DNA of 64,000 nucleotides from Kitasatospora aureofaciens (GTDB lineage Bacteria; Actinomycetota; Actinomycetes; Streptomycetales; Streptomycetaceae). The notes under the pieces were generated by a model. That model was not told where the DNA came from, ran no database searches, and saw nothing but the letters and a program-made list of their open reading frames with translations. The translations under genes were made by a program, and so were the position numbers. Shown here piece by piece: positions 22,642-32,145 of this stretch (its first letter is position 1; each line of letters starts with the position of its first letter). Where the stretch lies: positions 372,001 through 436,000 of the forward strand of contig JODU01000002.1 of NCBI GenBank assembly GCA_000720845.1, written 5' to 3'.

Positions 22642-23790
22642 GTGTCGAGCCTCACCTTCCACTGGTTCCTGCCCACCAGCGGCGACAGCCGTGATGTCGT
22701 CGGGGGCGGCCACGGTGCCCCGGTCACCGACTCCGGGCGCAACCGGCCGCCGACGGTGGCGTATCTGACCCAGATCGCCCGCGCAGCCGAGGACCTCGGC
22801 TTCGTCGCCGCGCTCACCCCCACCGGTGCCTGGTGCGAGGACGCGTGGCTGACCACCGCGATGGTCTCCCAGTCGACCGAACGCCTGAAGTTCCTGGTGG
22901 CGTTCCGCCCCGGCTTCGTCTCGCCCACGCTCGCCGCGCAGATGGCGTCCACCTTCCAGCGGCAGACCGGCGGCCGCCTCCTGCTCAACGTCGTCACGGG
23001 CGGCGAGAGCCGTGAGCAGCGGGCCTACGGGGACTTCCTGGACAAGGACGCCCGGTACCGCCGTACCGGTGAGTTCCTGCACGTCGTGCGGGAGTTGTGG
23101 GCGGGCCGGACGGTGGACCTGCGCGGCGAGCACCTCCACGTGGAGGACGCGCGGCTCGTACGGGTGCCCGACCCCGTGCCCGAGGTGTACTTCGGCGGTT
23201 CCTCCGCCGTCGCCGGGGAGGTCGCCGCGCGGTACGTCGACGTGTACCTCACCTGGGGCGAACCGCCCGAGCAGGTGGCGGCCAAGATCGCCCGGCTGCG
23301 GACACTGGCCGCGAAGGAGGGCCGTACCCTGCGCTTCGGCATCCGGCTGCACGTCATCACCCGGGACACCCCGGAGCAGGCCTGGGCCGAGGCGCACCGG
23401 CTGCTCGACGGCTTCGACCCGGAGACCGTACGGGCCGTGCAGGCCGGCCTCGCCCGCAGCGAGTCCGAGGGGCAGCGGCGCATGCTCGCCCTGCACGGCG
23501 GGTCCCGCGACGCCCTGGAGATCCACCCCAACCTGTGGGCCGGCATCGGCCTGGTGCGCGGCGGCGCGGGCACCGCCCTGGTCGGCAGCCACGACGAGGT
23601 CGCGGACCGGATCGCCGAGTACCACGCCCTCGGCATCGACGAGTTCGTCCTCTCCGGCTACCCGCACCTGGAGGAGGCCTACTGGTTCGGTGAGGGCGTC
23701 CTGCCGCGCCTCGCCCGCCGGGGACTGTGGCGCCACCCGGCCCGGACACCGGCCGACCGCGACGCTGCGCCGTTGCCGGTCGCCGTCTAG
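22642..23790 (+). CDS. ssuD: FMNH2-dependent alkanesulfonate monooxygenase (SsuD-like)
   Basis: A 382-residue bacterial-luciferase-like (LLM) monooxygenase from GTG 22642 (AACGGAGACC upstream). It opens LTFHWFLPTSGDSRDVVGG and continues with EDLGFVAALTPTGAWCEDAWL, RLKFLVAFRPGFVSPTLAAQ and GRLLLNVVTGGE, all close to SsuD. It has the Cys of the active site (GAWCEDAW) and the Arg of VAFRPG. Reaction: alkanesulfonate + FMNH2 + O2 to aldehyde, sulfite and FMN, releasing sulfur for assimilation. It depends on the upstream reductase. A dimethylsulfone monooxygenase (SfnG-type) is the main alternative. Confidence 0.85.
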   Translation: MSSLTFHWFLPTSGDSRDVVGGGHGAPVTDSGRNRPPTVAYLTQIARAAEDLGFVAALTPTGAWCEDAWLTTAMVSQSTERLKFLVAFRPGFVSPTLAAQMASTFQRQTGGRLLLNVVTGGESREQRAYGDFLDKDARYRRTGEFLHVVRELWAGRTVDLRGEHLHVEDARLVRVPDPVPEVYFGGSSAVAGEVAARYVDVYLTWGEPPEQVAAKIARLRTLAAKEGRTLRFGIRLHVITRDTPEQAWAEAHRLLDGFDPETVRAVQAGLARSESEGQRRMLALHGGSRDALEIHPNLWAGIGLVRGGAGTALVGSHDEVADRIAEYHALGIDEFVLSGYPHLEEAYWFGEGVLPRLARRGLWRHPARTPADRDAAPLPVAV

Positions 23791-23863
23791 GACGGGGCGC
23801 GGGGCCGGCCCGTCGGCCCTCGTGCGCCCGTGGCAACTCCACGGCCGGCCCGCCGGATTGGAT

Positions 23864-23904
23864 TGGTCTAAACCCTTGACTGGTACAGACCAACGCGGTT
23901 GAGT
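23864..23904 (+). promoter_or_regulatory. chiF promoter with chitinase direct repeats / DasR-type sites
   Basis: TTGACT (23876-23881), a 17-nt spacer and TTGAGT (23899-23904) form the promoter. Two copies of TGGTnnAnACC flank and overlap the -35 box: TGGTCTAAACC (23864-23874) and TGGTACAGACC (23881-23891). They match the direct-repeat elements known at Streptomyces chitinase promoters and the TGGTCTAGACCA core of DasR sites, so induction by chitin breakdown products and repression by DasR are expected. Confidence 0.75.
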
Positions 23905-24031
23905 GTGCCCCACACCTCCCTCCACGGCCGCCCCCACGCCGTGGCCGGTCCGGCCGGCACGTGCGCCCAAGGTTCCGCTCCACCCTGCCCTTGCCGGGGA
24001 GCGGCCGTGCTCCGCAGAAGGAGACAGACCT

Positions 24032-24922
24032 GTGTCGAGGCGCCGTATGTCCGCCGTGGTGACCGCACTCGCCCTCGCGGGCGCAGTACCGTTGCTCCTC
24101 CCCGCCAACGAGGCGTCCGCCGCCTCGTGTTCGAGCTACCCCGCCTGGTCGGCCGGTGCGAACTACAACACCGGCGACATCGTCCGCTACACCGACGGCA
24201 AGGCGTACATCGCCGAACACGCCAACCCGGGCTACGACCCCCTCATCAGCACCTGGTACTGGGAGCCGTACGCGTGTGACGGCGGTTCGCAGACGCCGGT
24301 CGGCAACTTCGTGGTCAGCGAGGCCCAGTTCAACCAGATGTTCCCGGGCCGGAACTCCTTCTACACCTACAGCGGCCTCACCGCCGCGCTCAGCGCCTAC
24401 CCCGGCTTCGCCAACACCGGCAGCGACACCACCAAGAAGCAGGAGGCCGCGGCCTTCCTCGCCAACGTCAGCCACGAGACCGGCGGCCTCGTGCACATCG
24501 TCGAGCAGAACACCGCCAACTACCCGCACTACTGCGACTGGAACCAGCCCTACGGCTGCCCCGCCGGACAGGCCGCCTACTACGGCCGCGGACCGATCCA
24601 GCTCAGCTGGAACTTCAACTACAAGGCCGCGGGCGACGCCCTCGGCATCGACCTGCTCGGCAACCCCTGGCTGGTGCAGAACGACGCGGCCGTGGCCTGG
24701 AAGACCGGCCTGTGGTACTGGAACACCCAGTCCGGGCCCGGCACCATGACCCCGCACAACGCGATGGTCAACGGCGCGGGCTTCGGCCAGACCATCCGCT
24801 CCATCAACGGCTCCCTGGAGTGCGACGGCCGGAACCCCGCGCAGGTCCAGAGCCGGGTCACCAAGTACCAGCAGTTCAGCCAGATCCTCGGCGTCTCCCC
24901 GGGCGGGAACCTGTACTGCTGA
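24032..24922 (+). CDS. chiF: Family 19 chitinase (ChiF-like)
   Basis: A 296-residue secreted enzyme from GTG 24032, with a strong AGAAGGAGA 8 nt upstream. Signal peptide about 1-31 (MSAVVTALALAGAVPLLLPA...ASAA). Residues 32-82 are a CBM5/12 chitin-binding module (YPAWSAGANYNTGDIVRY ... STWYWEPYAC). Residues 90-296 are the GH19 domain with the catalytic acid in ANVSHETGGL, the YYGRGPIQLSWNFNY loop and NGxxFGQTIRSINGSLEC. It hydrolyses chitin outside the cell with inversion. The direct-repeat/DasR-like promoter upstream supports a role in chitin use. Family 19 in Streptomyces comprises ChiF and ChiG; I choose ChiF by map position recalled from S. coelicolor. Confidence 0.88.
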   Translation: MSRRRMSAVVTALALAGAVPLLLPANEASAASCSSYPAWSAGANYNTGDIVRYTDGKAYIAEHANPGYDPLISTWYWEPYACDGGSQTPVGNFVVSEAQFNQMFPGRNSFYTYSGLTAALSAYPGFANTGSDTTKKQEAAAFLANVSHETGGLVHIVEQNTANYPHYCDWNQPYGCPAGQAAYYGRGPIQLSWNFNYKAAGDALGIDLLGNPWLVQNDAAVAWKTGLWYWNTQSGPGTMTPHNAMVNGAGFGQTIRSINGSLECDGRNPAQVQSRVTKYQQFSQILGVSPGGNLYC

Positions 24923-24950
24923 CCGCTGCCGGGTGTGCCAAACTCCGCCG

Positions 24951-25850
24951 ATGACCTCGGAAACGATCACCGCGGAGTCCGCGGGCACCTGGCACCTCGG
25001 CGACCTGCCCGTCCGCCGCGTCGGCTTCGGCGCGATGCGGCTGACGGGCAGCGCCGCCTTCCACCTCGGCACCCCGAGCGACCGCGAGCGCTCCCTCGCC
25101 GTGCTGCGCCGGGCCGTCGAACTCGGCGTCAACCACATCGACACCGCCGCCTTCTACTTCTCCTCCCTGCGCTCCGCCAACGAACTGATCAACAGCGCGC
25201 TCGCGCCCTACGCCGACGACCTGGTCGTCGCCACCAAGGTCGGCCCGTACCGCGACTGGTCGGGTCAGTGGGGCACCTCCGCCCGCCCCGAGGACCTGCG
25301 CTCCCACGTCGAGGAGAACCTGCGCCAGCTCGGACGCGACCACCTCGACGTCGTCTACCTGCGCCGCATGCGCCAGGACTCGGTCGCCGAGCACTTCGGC
25401 GCGCTGGCCGAACTGCGCGAGGCGGGGCTGATCCGCCACCTCGCCCTGTCCGACGTGGAACCCCGGCACCTGGCCGAGGCCCAGGCCATCGCGGAGGTGG
25501 TGAGCGTCCAGAACCGGTACGGGCTCGGCTTCCACGACCCCGCCACCGACGCGCTCCTGGCCCAGTGCCGCGCCCAGGGCATCGCCTTCGTGCCGTTCTA
25601 CGCCATCGCGGGCGAGTCCGGACCGCGGGGCGCCGGCACCGCCCACGAGGAGGAGGTGCGCGCGGTGGCCCGGTCGCACGGAGCGAGCCCCGCGCAGGTG
25701 CGGATCGCCTGGACCCTGCACCAGGGCCCGAACGTGCTGGCCATCCCCGGCACCGGCAACCCTGAGCACCTCGCCGAGAACGTCGCCGCGGGCGCGCTGC
25801 GCCTCACCGACGCGGACCTGGCGCGGCTCGACGGAGCACGCACGGGCTGA
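24951..25850 (+). CDS. Aldo/keto reductase
   Basis: A 299-residue TIM-barrel reductase from ATG 24951. It shows VRRVGFGAMRLTGS at the barrel entry, the catalytic Asp/Tyr region GVNHIDTAAFYFSS (Asp and Tyr of the tetrad present, Tyr shifted into AAFYF), the Lys in LVVATKVG and a C-terminal NADPH site IPGTGNPEHLAEN. The catalytic His position reads VVYLRRMRQ, where many AKRs have H, so the His appears replaced. A CAAACT hexamer ends 6 nt before the ATG, a possible leaderless promoter. It lies 28 nt after the chitinase stop but is probably not part of that operon. Confidence 0.82.
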   Translation: MTSETITAESAGTWHLGDLPVRRVGFGAMRLTGSAAFHLGTPSDRERSLAVLRRAVELGVNHIDTAAFYFSSLRSANELINSALAPYADDLVVATKVGPYRDWSGQWGTSARPEDLRSHVEENLRQLGRDHLDVVYLRRMRQDSVAEHFGALAELREAGLIRHLALSDVEPRHLAEAQAIAEVVSVQNRYGLGFHDPATDALLAQCRAQGIAFVPFYAIAGESGPRGAGTAHEEEVRAVARSHGASPAQVRIAWTLHQGPNVLAIPGTGNPEHLAENVAAGALRLTDADLARLDGARTG

Positions 25851-25951
25851 CCCGCCCCGCACGGCGCCGGTTCCCCCCGGGCGGGGACTTGGCGCCCAGG
25901 GCGTTTTACGTATAACCTCTCCCGTCAATCGCCCGTCCCGGAAGGTGTTCG

Positions 25952-26350
25952 ATGACACGCATCGCCCTGGTCGCCCTCGTCGTCGACGACTACGACGAGG
26001 CGATCCGCTTCTACACCGAGGCCCTCGGTTTCCGCCTCGCCGAGGACACGCCCCGGCCCGACGGTTCCCGCTGGGTCGTCGTCGAGCCCCCCGGCGAACC
26101 GGGCCCGGGCACCGCCCTGCTGCTGGCCCGCGCCAAGGGGGAGGCCCAGCGGGCCCGGATCGGCGACCAGACGGGCGGGCGCGTCGGGTTCTTCCTGCAC
26201 ACCGACGACTTCGCCCGCGACCACGCCCGCATGACCGCGGCGGGCGTGACCTTCCTGGAGGAGCCCCGGCACGAGGCCTACGGCTCGGTCGCAGTCTTCC
26301 AGGATTTGTACGGCAACCGCTGGGACCTGCTCCAGCCCGCCGCCCCCTGA
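25952..26350 (+). CDS. VOC/glyoxalase-fold protein
   Basis: A 132-residue single-domain vicinal-oxygen-chelate protein. It opens MTRIALVALVVDDYDEAIRFYTEALGFRLAED and closes AVFQDLYGNRWDLLQP, the paired beta-alpha-beta-beta-beta units of the fold. Usual metal ligands (H, E) are only partly present (the DDYDEA start lacks the first His), so enzyme activity is uncertain. It may bind a small molecule or antibiotic, as many of these do. GGAAGG precedes ATG 25952. Upstream at about 25905-25917 an AT-rich ACGTATAACCT could hold its -10 box. Confidence 0.8.
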   Translation: MTRIALVALVVDDYDEAIRFYTEALGFRLAEDTPRPDGSRWVVVEPPGEPGPGTALLLARAKGEAQRARIGDQTGGRVGFFLHTDDFARDHARMTAAGVTFLEEPRHEAYGSVAVFQDLYGNRWDLLQPAAP

Positions 26351-26419
26351 CCGTTCCCGCTCCGCACGTCACACCCGTCCCCGCAGTCACGCCCCAGAAC
26401 CGCCGAGGAACCATCGCAC

Positions 26420-27499
26420 ATGTCATCTACGCGCATAGACACCGAGACCCTCCGCCGCCTCCCCAAGGCGGTCCTCCACGACCACCTCGACGGCGGTCTG
26501 CGACCGGCCACCGTCGTGGAACTGGCGGAGAGCGTCGGCCACACCCTGCCCACCACGGACCCCGACGCGCTGGCCGCCTGGTACTACGAGGCCGCCAACT
26601 CCGGTGACCTGGTGCGCTACATCGCCACCTTCGAGCACACCCTCGCCGTGCTGCAGAACCGCGAGGGCCTGCTGCGCACCGCCGAGGAGTACGTCCTCGA
26701 CCTCGCCGCCGACGGCGTCGTCTACGGCGAGGTCCGCTACGCCCCCGAGCTGAACACCCGGGGCGGGCTGTCGATGCGGGAGGTGGTGGAGACCGTCCAG
26801 GAGGGTCTCGCCGCCGGCATGGCCAAGGCGGCCGCCGCCGGGACGCCCGTCCGCGTCGGCACCCTGCTCTGCGGCATGCGGATGTTCGACCGGGTCCGTG
26901 AGGCCGCCGACCTCGCGGTCGCCTTCCGGGACGCGGGCGTCGTCGGCTTCGACATCGCCGGAGCGGAGGACGGCTTCCCGCCCGCCGACCACCTCGACGC
27001 CTTCGAGTACCTGCGCCGGGAGAACGTGCCCTTCACCATCCACGCCGGCGAGGCGCACGGACTGCCCAGCATCCACCAGGCCCTCCAGGTGTGCGGCGCC
27101 CAGCGCATCGGCCACGGGGTCCGCATCACCGAAGACATCCCCGACCTCGCGGCGGGCAAGCTCGGCCGGCTCGCGGCCTGGGTGCGCGACCGCCGCGTCG
27201 CCCTGGAGATGTGCCCGACCTCCAACCTCCAGACCGGCGCCGCCGCCTCCATCGCCGAGCACCCGATCACGGCGCTCAAGGACCTCGGCTTCCGCGTCAC
27301 CCTCAACACCGACAACCGCCTGGTGTCGGGCACGACGATGACGCGCGAGATGTCCCTGCTGGTCGAGCAGGCGGGCTGGAGCGTCGAGGACCTGCGCACG
27401 GTCACGGTGAACGCCCTCAAGAGCGCCTTCATCCCCTTCGACGAGCGCGAGGCCCTCATCGAGGACGTGGTCCTGCCGGGCTACGCCTCGGAGCTCTGA
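26420..27499 (+). CDS. add: Adenosine deaminase
   Basis: A 359-residue metal-dependent deaminase. Active-site motifs are complete: KAVLHDHLDGGLRP (two His zinc ligands), FTIHAGEAHGLPS (His and catalytic Glu), QRIGHGVRI and LNTDNRLVSGTTMTRE (Asp zinc ligand). ALEMCPTSNLQTG is the usual substrate loop. It converts adenosine or deoxyadenosine to inosine in purine salvage, in the cytosol. Streptomyces usually have several add paralogues. The last 19 bp overlap, tail to tail, the 3' end of the DinB-family gene on the other strand. Confidence 0.92.
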   Translation: MSSTRIDTETLRRLPKAVLHDHLDGGLRPATVVELAESVGHTLPTTDPDALAAWYYEAANSGDLVRYIATFEHTLAVLQNREGLLRTAEEYVLDLAADGVVYGEVRYAPELNTRGGLSMREVVETVQEGLAAGMAKAAAAGTPVRVGTLLCGMRMFDRVREAADLAVAFRDAGVVGFDIAGAEDGFPPADHLDAFEYLRRENVPFTIHAGEAHGLPSIHQALQVCGAQRIGHGVRITEDIPDLAAGKLGRLAAWVRDRRVALEMCPTSNLQTGAAASIAEHPITALKDLGFRVTLNTDNRLVSGTTMTREMSLLVEQAGWSVEDLRTVTVNALKSAFIPFDEREALIEDVVLPGYASEL

Positions 27500-27996
27500 A
27501 CGAGCCCGCGCACATAGGCGGCCTGTCCGACGTGCTGGAGATCGTCGGACAGGACGCTGACCAGCCGCACGGCGAGCGTGACCGGCGGATCCCAGGCGTC
27601 GTCGACGACCCGCTCCAGGTCCTTGGCGGTCAGCGAGCGCAGGGCCGTGAGGGTCTGCTCGTGCACGGCGTCGTAGTAGCCGGTCAGCAGGTCGCCCGAG
27701 TCGACCCGCACCTTCGCGACCTCGGCGGGGCTGTGGCCGTAGCCGGTGTCGCGGCGGGGCAGCCCCAGGCCGAAACGCTTCTCCCACTCCCCACCGAGCC
27801 ACACCTGGTCCAGTCCGAAGGCGTCCGCGACGTGGTCGTCCTGGACGCGGGTGAGGTGCCAGACCAGCCAGGCGACGGAGTTGGCGTCGGCGGCGGGGCG
27901 GGCGTTCAGGCCGTCGGGGTCCAGGCCCTCGACGGCGGCGTGGACTTCTTCCTGGATACGGCCGTAGCCCTCGATGAGGATGTCCTTCGCATGCAT
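27481..27996 (-). CDS. DinB-superfamily (DUF664) protein
   Basis: A 171-residue four-helix-bundle protein of the DinB/YfiT metal-dependent family. The metal-site histidines fit the SVAWLVWHLTRVQDDHVAD segment and DDLQHVGQAAYVRGL near the C-terminus. The N-terminus (LIEGYGRIQEEVHAAVEGL) is the first helix. Members include thiol S-transferases using mycothiol or bacillithiol; an actinobacterial member could use mycothiol, but the substrate is unknown. It overlaps add tail to tail by 19 bp, which could let each transcript act as antisense to the other end. Confidence 0.82.
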   Translation of the reverse strand: MHAKDILIEGYGRIQEEVHAAVEGLDPDGLNARPAADANSVAWLVWHLTRVQDDHVADAFGLDQVWLGGEWEKRFGLGLPRRDTGYGHSPAEVAKVRVDSGDLLTGYYDAVHEQTLTALRSLTAKDLERVVDDAWDPPVTLAVRLVSVLSDDLQHVGQAAYVRGLVQSSEA

Positions 27997-28036
27997 ACGT
28001 CCACCATCGCGCAGTCCGGCCCCCCGCGCCCCCCGT

Positions 28037-28921
28037 TCACGCGCTTCCCGTCTCCAGCAGCTCCATCAGCGCCCGCGCCGCCGGACTGGTGGCCTGCGCG
28101 GGCGGGAGCAGTGCGATGGTCTCGTACTCCGTCCCGTCCGCGTCCTTGAGCGGCAGCGAGGTGAGGGCGGCCCGCTTGCGCCGGAAGTGCCGCGGCACCA
28201 CCGCGATGCCGAGGTTCTCGTCGATCAGGTCGAGCAGCCCGTGCACGTCGTTGACCTCCAGCGGCACGGTCCGCCGCACCCCCGCCGCGGCGAAGACGGC
28301 GTCGGTCACCCGGCGCGGGCCCCAGTCCGGGTGGAAGTCGACGAAGACCTCGTCGGCGAGGTCGTGCGGGGTGAGCACCGCGCCGTCCGCCGCGAGCCGG
28401 TGGCCTGGATGGCACAGCACCGTCATCGGCTCGCCGGCCAGCGCCACCGAGCGCAGCTGGTCCGTGTCCGCCTGGGTGCGGTAGGCGAAGGCCAGGTCGA
28501 GCCGCCCCGCCGCGACCTCCTCCGCCAGCTCCCCGGAGCCCGCCTGCCGCAGCCGGATCTCCACGTCCGGGTGGCGCCGCCGGAACGCCGCCAGCAGCCC
28601 GGCGACCGGGACCCCGGCGATGCACTGCTCGGCGCCCAGCGACAGCGTCCCGCGCAGCACCCCCTGCACCGCCGCGACCGCCTCGTGCGCCGACCGCACC
28701 TGGGCCAGGATGCGCTGAGCCTCGCCCAGCAGGGCCCGCCCCGCCTCCGTCAGCGTCACCCGGCGGGTCGTGCGCACGAACAGCGGCGCCCGCAGCTCCC
28801 GCTCCAGCGCCCGGATCGAGGCCGACAGACCGGACTGGGAGACCAGCAGCCGCTCCGCCGCGCGGGTGAAGTGCTGGTCCTCGGCGACCGCCACGAAGTG
28901 CTGGAGATGACGCAGTTCCAT
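28037..28921 (-). CDS. LysR-family transcriptional regulator
   Basis: A 294-residue LTTR. The winged helix-turn-helix is at 1-60: MELRHLQHFVAVAEDQHFTR, AAERLLVSQSGLSASIRALE, RELRAPLFVRTTRRVTLTEAG. The co-inducer domain begins near 90 (GTLSLGAEQCIAG) and has the usual two-lobed architecture. It is divergent from the aldo/keto reductase gene at 29050 with 128 bp between, so it most likely controls that gene and itself through the dyad at 28943-28956. Confidence 0.88.
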   Translation of the reverse strand: MELRHLQHFVAVAEDQHFTRAAERLLVSQSGLSASIRALERELRAPLFVRTTRRVTLTEAGRALLGEAQRILAQVRSAHEAVAAVQGVLRGTLSLGAEQCIAGVPVAGLLAAFRRRHPDVEIRLRQAGSGELAEEVAAGRLDLAFAYRTQADTDQLRSVALAGEPMTVLCHPGHRLAADGAVLTPHDLADEVFVDFHPDWGPRRVTDAVFAAAGVRRTVPLEVNDVHGLLDLIDENLGIAVVPRHFRRKRAALTSLPLKDADGTEYETIALLPPAQATSPAARALMELLETGSA

Positions 28922-28942
28922 GATTGAGAAGCCTAACCGCGC

Positions 28943-28956
28943 AATCCCATCGGATT
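28943..28956. promoter_or_regulatory. Inverted repeat AATCC-CATC-GGATT, candidate LysR site
   Basis: A perfect 5-bp inverted repeat (AATCC/GGATT, 4-bp gap) lies in the divergent LysR/reductase promoter region. An additional GATTG/CAATC pair at 28922-28926 and 28942-28946 overlaps it. Position and symmetry suit a LysR target, although a canonical T-N11-A is not exact. Confidence 0.4.
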
Positions 28957-29049
28957 CTTCTGTTGGACCACTGCCCGCAGGTCACGCCAGAGTGGAGGAC
29001 GGTTCCACCCAAGCCCCGTACCTCGGGGGCCAACCCCTCTGGAGTCGCG

Positions 29050-30042
<993 letters not shown>

Positions 30043-30062
30043 AGAGCCGCCCGAGCGGACAC

Positions 30063-30106
30063 GAGCCGGACCCCGAGGCGCCACCACCGCCCCCGGGGTC
30101 CGGCTC
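30063..30106 (+). terminator. Terminator of the aldo/keto reductase gene
   Basis: A perfect 13-bp stem pairs 30063-30075 with 30094-30106 around an 18-nt loop, 20 nt after the stop codon. There is no U-run, as is common in this genus. Confidence 0.7.
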
Positions 30107-30360
30107 ACGCGCGTGCCCCGGCCTCCTCGACGGGCCGGTGCGGGCAGGGCACGCGGCGCGGCGGCGGCGCGGCATTTCGGCCAACCGGTGCCGCGAATAT
30201 GCCAGGAGACTGGCCGGAAATTCATGGTGACAGTGGTTCAGGAGTGAACATACTCACCACTAGGGCGTCTCACACCATGCGACAGCGCCCTCACGCACAG
30301 CACACGAGCCGCACGGACGCGCCGCCCGACCGGCAGGCGGGCGTGACGGGGAGGGCAGCA
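30107..30360 (+). other. Upstream region of the TTA-containing gene
   Basis: This non-coding stretch becomes AT-richer from about 30170. It contains AGTGGT (30234-30239) and ACCACT (30256-30261) as a 6-bp inverted repeat with 16 nt between, and an inner GAGT/ACTC pair around GAACAT. A promoter and regulator site probably lie here. No gene seen. Confidence 0.45.
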
Positions 30361-30771
30361 GTGCACGACGAGTTCCTGTGCCATGTCACCGCCTACGGTG
30401 TGTGTGACGGCAGGCGCATCGGTGTCCCGCTGGGCACCTACCGGGCTCCCACCCTCGCCCTGGCCCTGTGGTGGCTGCGGGACCGGGCGTCGTGGATCGC
30501 CGAGCGGCTGGATCCGCAGCCCGACACCCCTCACTTACCGCGCGGCGCCCTGACTCCCGTCGCCGACGACGCGCCCGACGTGCCGCGCATGCTGCGTGCC
30601 TGGTGCGCCGACGACGTACAACAGGGGCTGGTCGCCGACGAGTTGGCCGCGGGACACCTGGTGCGCGTCGCGACCAGCGACGAGACCACCGAGTACGAGC
30701 TGATGGCCGAGTCCGTGGACGCGCTGCGCATGCAGCGGGCCGCCCCGCTCCTGGTCGTCCCCGTCGCCTGA
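30361..30771 (+). CDS. Small protein of unknown function with a TTA (bldA-type) codon
   Basis: A 136-residue soluble protein from GTG 30361 (GGGGAGGG 6-13 nt upstream), beginning with HDEFLCHVTAYGVCDGRRIGV. I recognise no domain. The N-terminal part looks like a small beta unit; the rest is helical with LALALWWLRDRASWIAERL and ADELAAGHLVRVATSDETTEYEL. A TTA leucine codon lies at 30535-30537, in frame (codon 59). It is the only TTA I found in a window gene. In Streptomyces TTA requires the bldA tRNA, so expression should be tied to late growth or development. Regulatory or accessory genes often have this feature. Confidence 0.7.
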   Translation: MHDEFLCHVTAYGVCDGRRIGVPLGTYRAPTLALALWWLRDRASWIAERLDPQPDTPHLPRGALTPVADDAPDVPRMLRAWCADDVQQGLVADELAAGHLVRVATSDETTEYELMAESVDALRMQRAAPLLVVPVA

Positions 30772-30798
30772 ACCCCCGGTACGCCGCACCCGCCCGCT

Positions 30799-32139
30799 TC
30801 AGGACCCGGCCCGGCCGGACCGCCCGCCCGCCCACCGCGCGAGCAGCGCGCCCAGGAACCCGGCGACCAGTCCCCACAGCAGCGCGAGACCCACCGCAGG
30901 CCACAGACGTGGCCGCAGGAACACCTGCCCGGACAGCCCGCCGCCCAGGTCGCCGATGCCGAGCACCGACAGCCCGTAGTGGGCGGAGATCCGGCCGACC
31001 AGGCCGATCACGAGGACCGTGAGGGCCAGCGCGACGGCCATGTTCACGGCGTGCAGCCAGGCCGGGAGCCGGGCCGGGGAGCGGGACGCCATGAGGAATC
31101 CGGCCGCCAGGACCAGGACCGCCGCGGCGACCGGGAGCCACCACATGCGTCCGTCGCGCTCGGCGAGCGTGCCCACGTTCACGGTCGCGACGTCCGGCGT
31201 GCGCAGCACCTCGTCGAGCACCCGCGGCATCGGGAGCCCGAACGGCCCCTCCACGCGTCCGTTCCAGGTCGCCCCCAGGCCGATGGTGAGCGCGGGCCAT
31301 GCCAGGTTCGGCAGCCCGAGCAGCAGCACGGCGAAGGTGTCCGCCGGACGGCCCCGCGTCCCGGCGACGACCAGGGCGACGACGACGCCGACGACCACGT
31401 ACGCGAGCAGCAGCGCGACCATCGCGTACGCGGCCGGCCGCACGGACGCCAGCAGCCACGCCGGCCGCTCGGGCAGCGGCGCCCGGTGCGAGACCAGCAG
31501 GGCGAGGACGAGCACCCCCGCCAGCCACAGCAGTCCGAAGAGGACGGTCAGCGGCACGTCCGTGGTGAAACCGACCGTCGGGCTGACGCCGAACAGGTCG
31601 CCGAGGTCGTTCAGCAGGCCCTCGCCGAGCGAGACCTCGAAGGTCTGCCGCGCGGCGAACGCCGTTCCGAGGAGGGCTAGCAGCCACAGGACGGCGATCC
31701 GCCCGGCCCAGCCGGCCAGCTCCGCGGCGTCGGCCATGGGCCGGTGGCGCAGCGGCCGCAGGAAGCCCCGGGCGATCACCAGCGCACCGGTCAGGGTGAC
31801 GGACAGCGGCATCACGGTCAGCCCCGCGTCGGTGGCCGCCAGTTCGCCCGCGTCGCCCGACATCTCCAACGCGCCGCCGACGGCGGTGACGACGGTCGCC
31901 ACCACGACCCGGGGGAAGGCGTTGTCGGGCAGGTCCGCGGCACCGGCCGCCCACAGCCCGAGCGCGGCCACGGCACCCATGGCGACCAGCCCGGCCAGGA
32001 CCGCGCCCAGGGCCTGCGCCCAGCCGTGGCGGCCGACCGCCCGGCCGGAGCTTCCGGGAGGCCCGGCCGGTACGGGCGGCTCGGGAGGCACGGGAGGCAC
32101 GGGAGGTACGGGAGGCACTGCGGGGGGCTGCGGACTCAC
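30799..32139 (-). CDS. Streptophobe-family integral membrane protein
   Basis: A 446-residue protein from GTG 32139. A Pro/Val-rich cytosolic N-terminus (about 1-35, encoded by a 9-bp repeat at 32083-32118) is followed by roughly ten hydrophobic helices, such as VLAGLVAMGAVAALGLWAAG, VLFGLLWLAGVLVLALLVSH, AMVALLLAYVVVGVVVALVV and VNMAVALALTVLVIGLVG. PTVGFTTDVPLTVLFGLLW and TRGRPADTFAVLLLGLPNLAWPALTIGLG are typical of the Streptomyces-restricted streptophobe family. Function unknown. TAGCGT ending 6 nt before the start suggests a leaderless mRNA. Confidence 0.75.
   Translation of the reverse strand: MSPQPPAVPPVPPVPPVPPEPPVPAGPPGSSGRAVGRHGWAQALGAVLAGLVAMGAVAALGLWAAGAADLPDNAFPRVVVATVVTAVGGALEMSGDAGELAATDAGLTVMPLSVTLTGALVIARGFLRPLRHRPMADAAELAGWAGRIAVLWLLALLGTAFAARQTFEVSLGEGLLNDLGDLFGVSPTVGFTTDVPLTVLFGLLWLAGVLVLALLVSHRAPLPERPAWLLASVRPAAYAMVALLLAYVVVGVVVALVVAGTRGRPADTFAVLLLGLPNLAWPALTIGLGATWNGRVEGPFGLPMPRVLDEVLRTPDVATVNVGTLAERDGRMWWLPVAAAVLVLAAGFLMASRSPARLPAWLHAVNMAVALALTVLVIGLVGRISAHYGLSVLGIGDLGGGLSGQVFLRPRLWPAVGLALLWGLVAGFLGALLARWAGGRSGRAGS
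32083..32118. repeat. Four 9-bp tandem units coding Pro-Pro-Val repeats
   Basis: The unit gggaggcac occurs four times in a row (one unit has t for c). On the minus strand it encodes the VPP repeats near the N-terminus of the streptophobe protein. Unit number could vary by slippage without changing frame. Confidence 0.8.
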
Positions 32140-32145
32140 GGTGTC

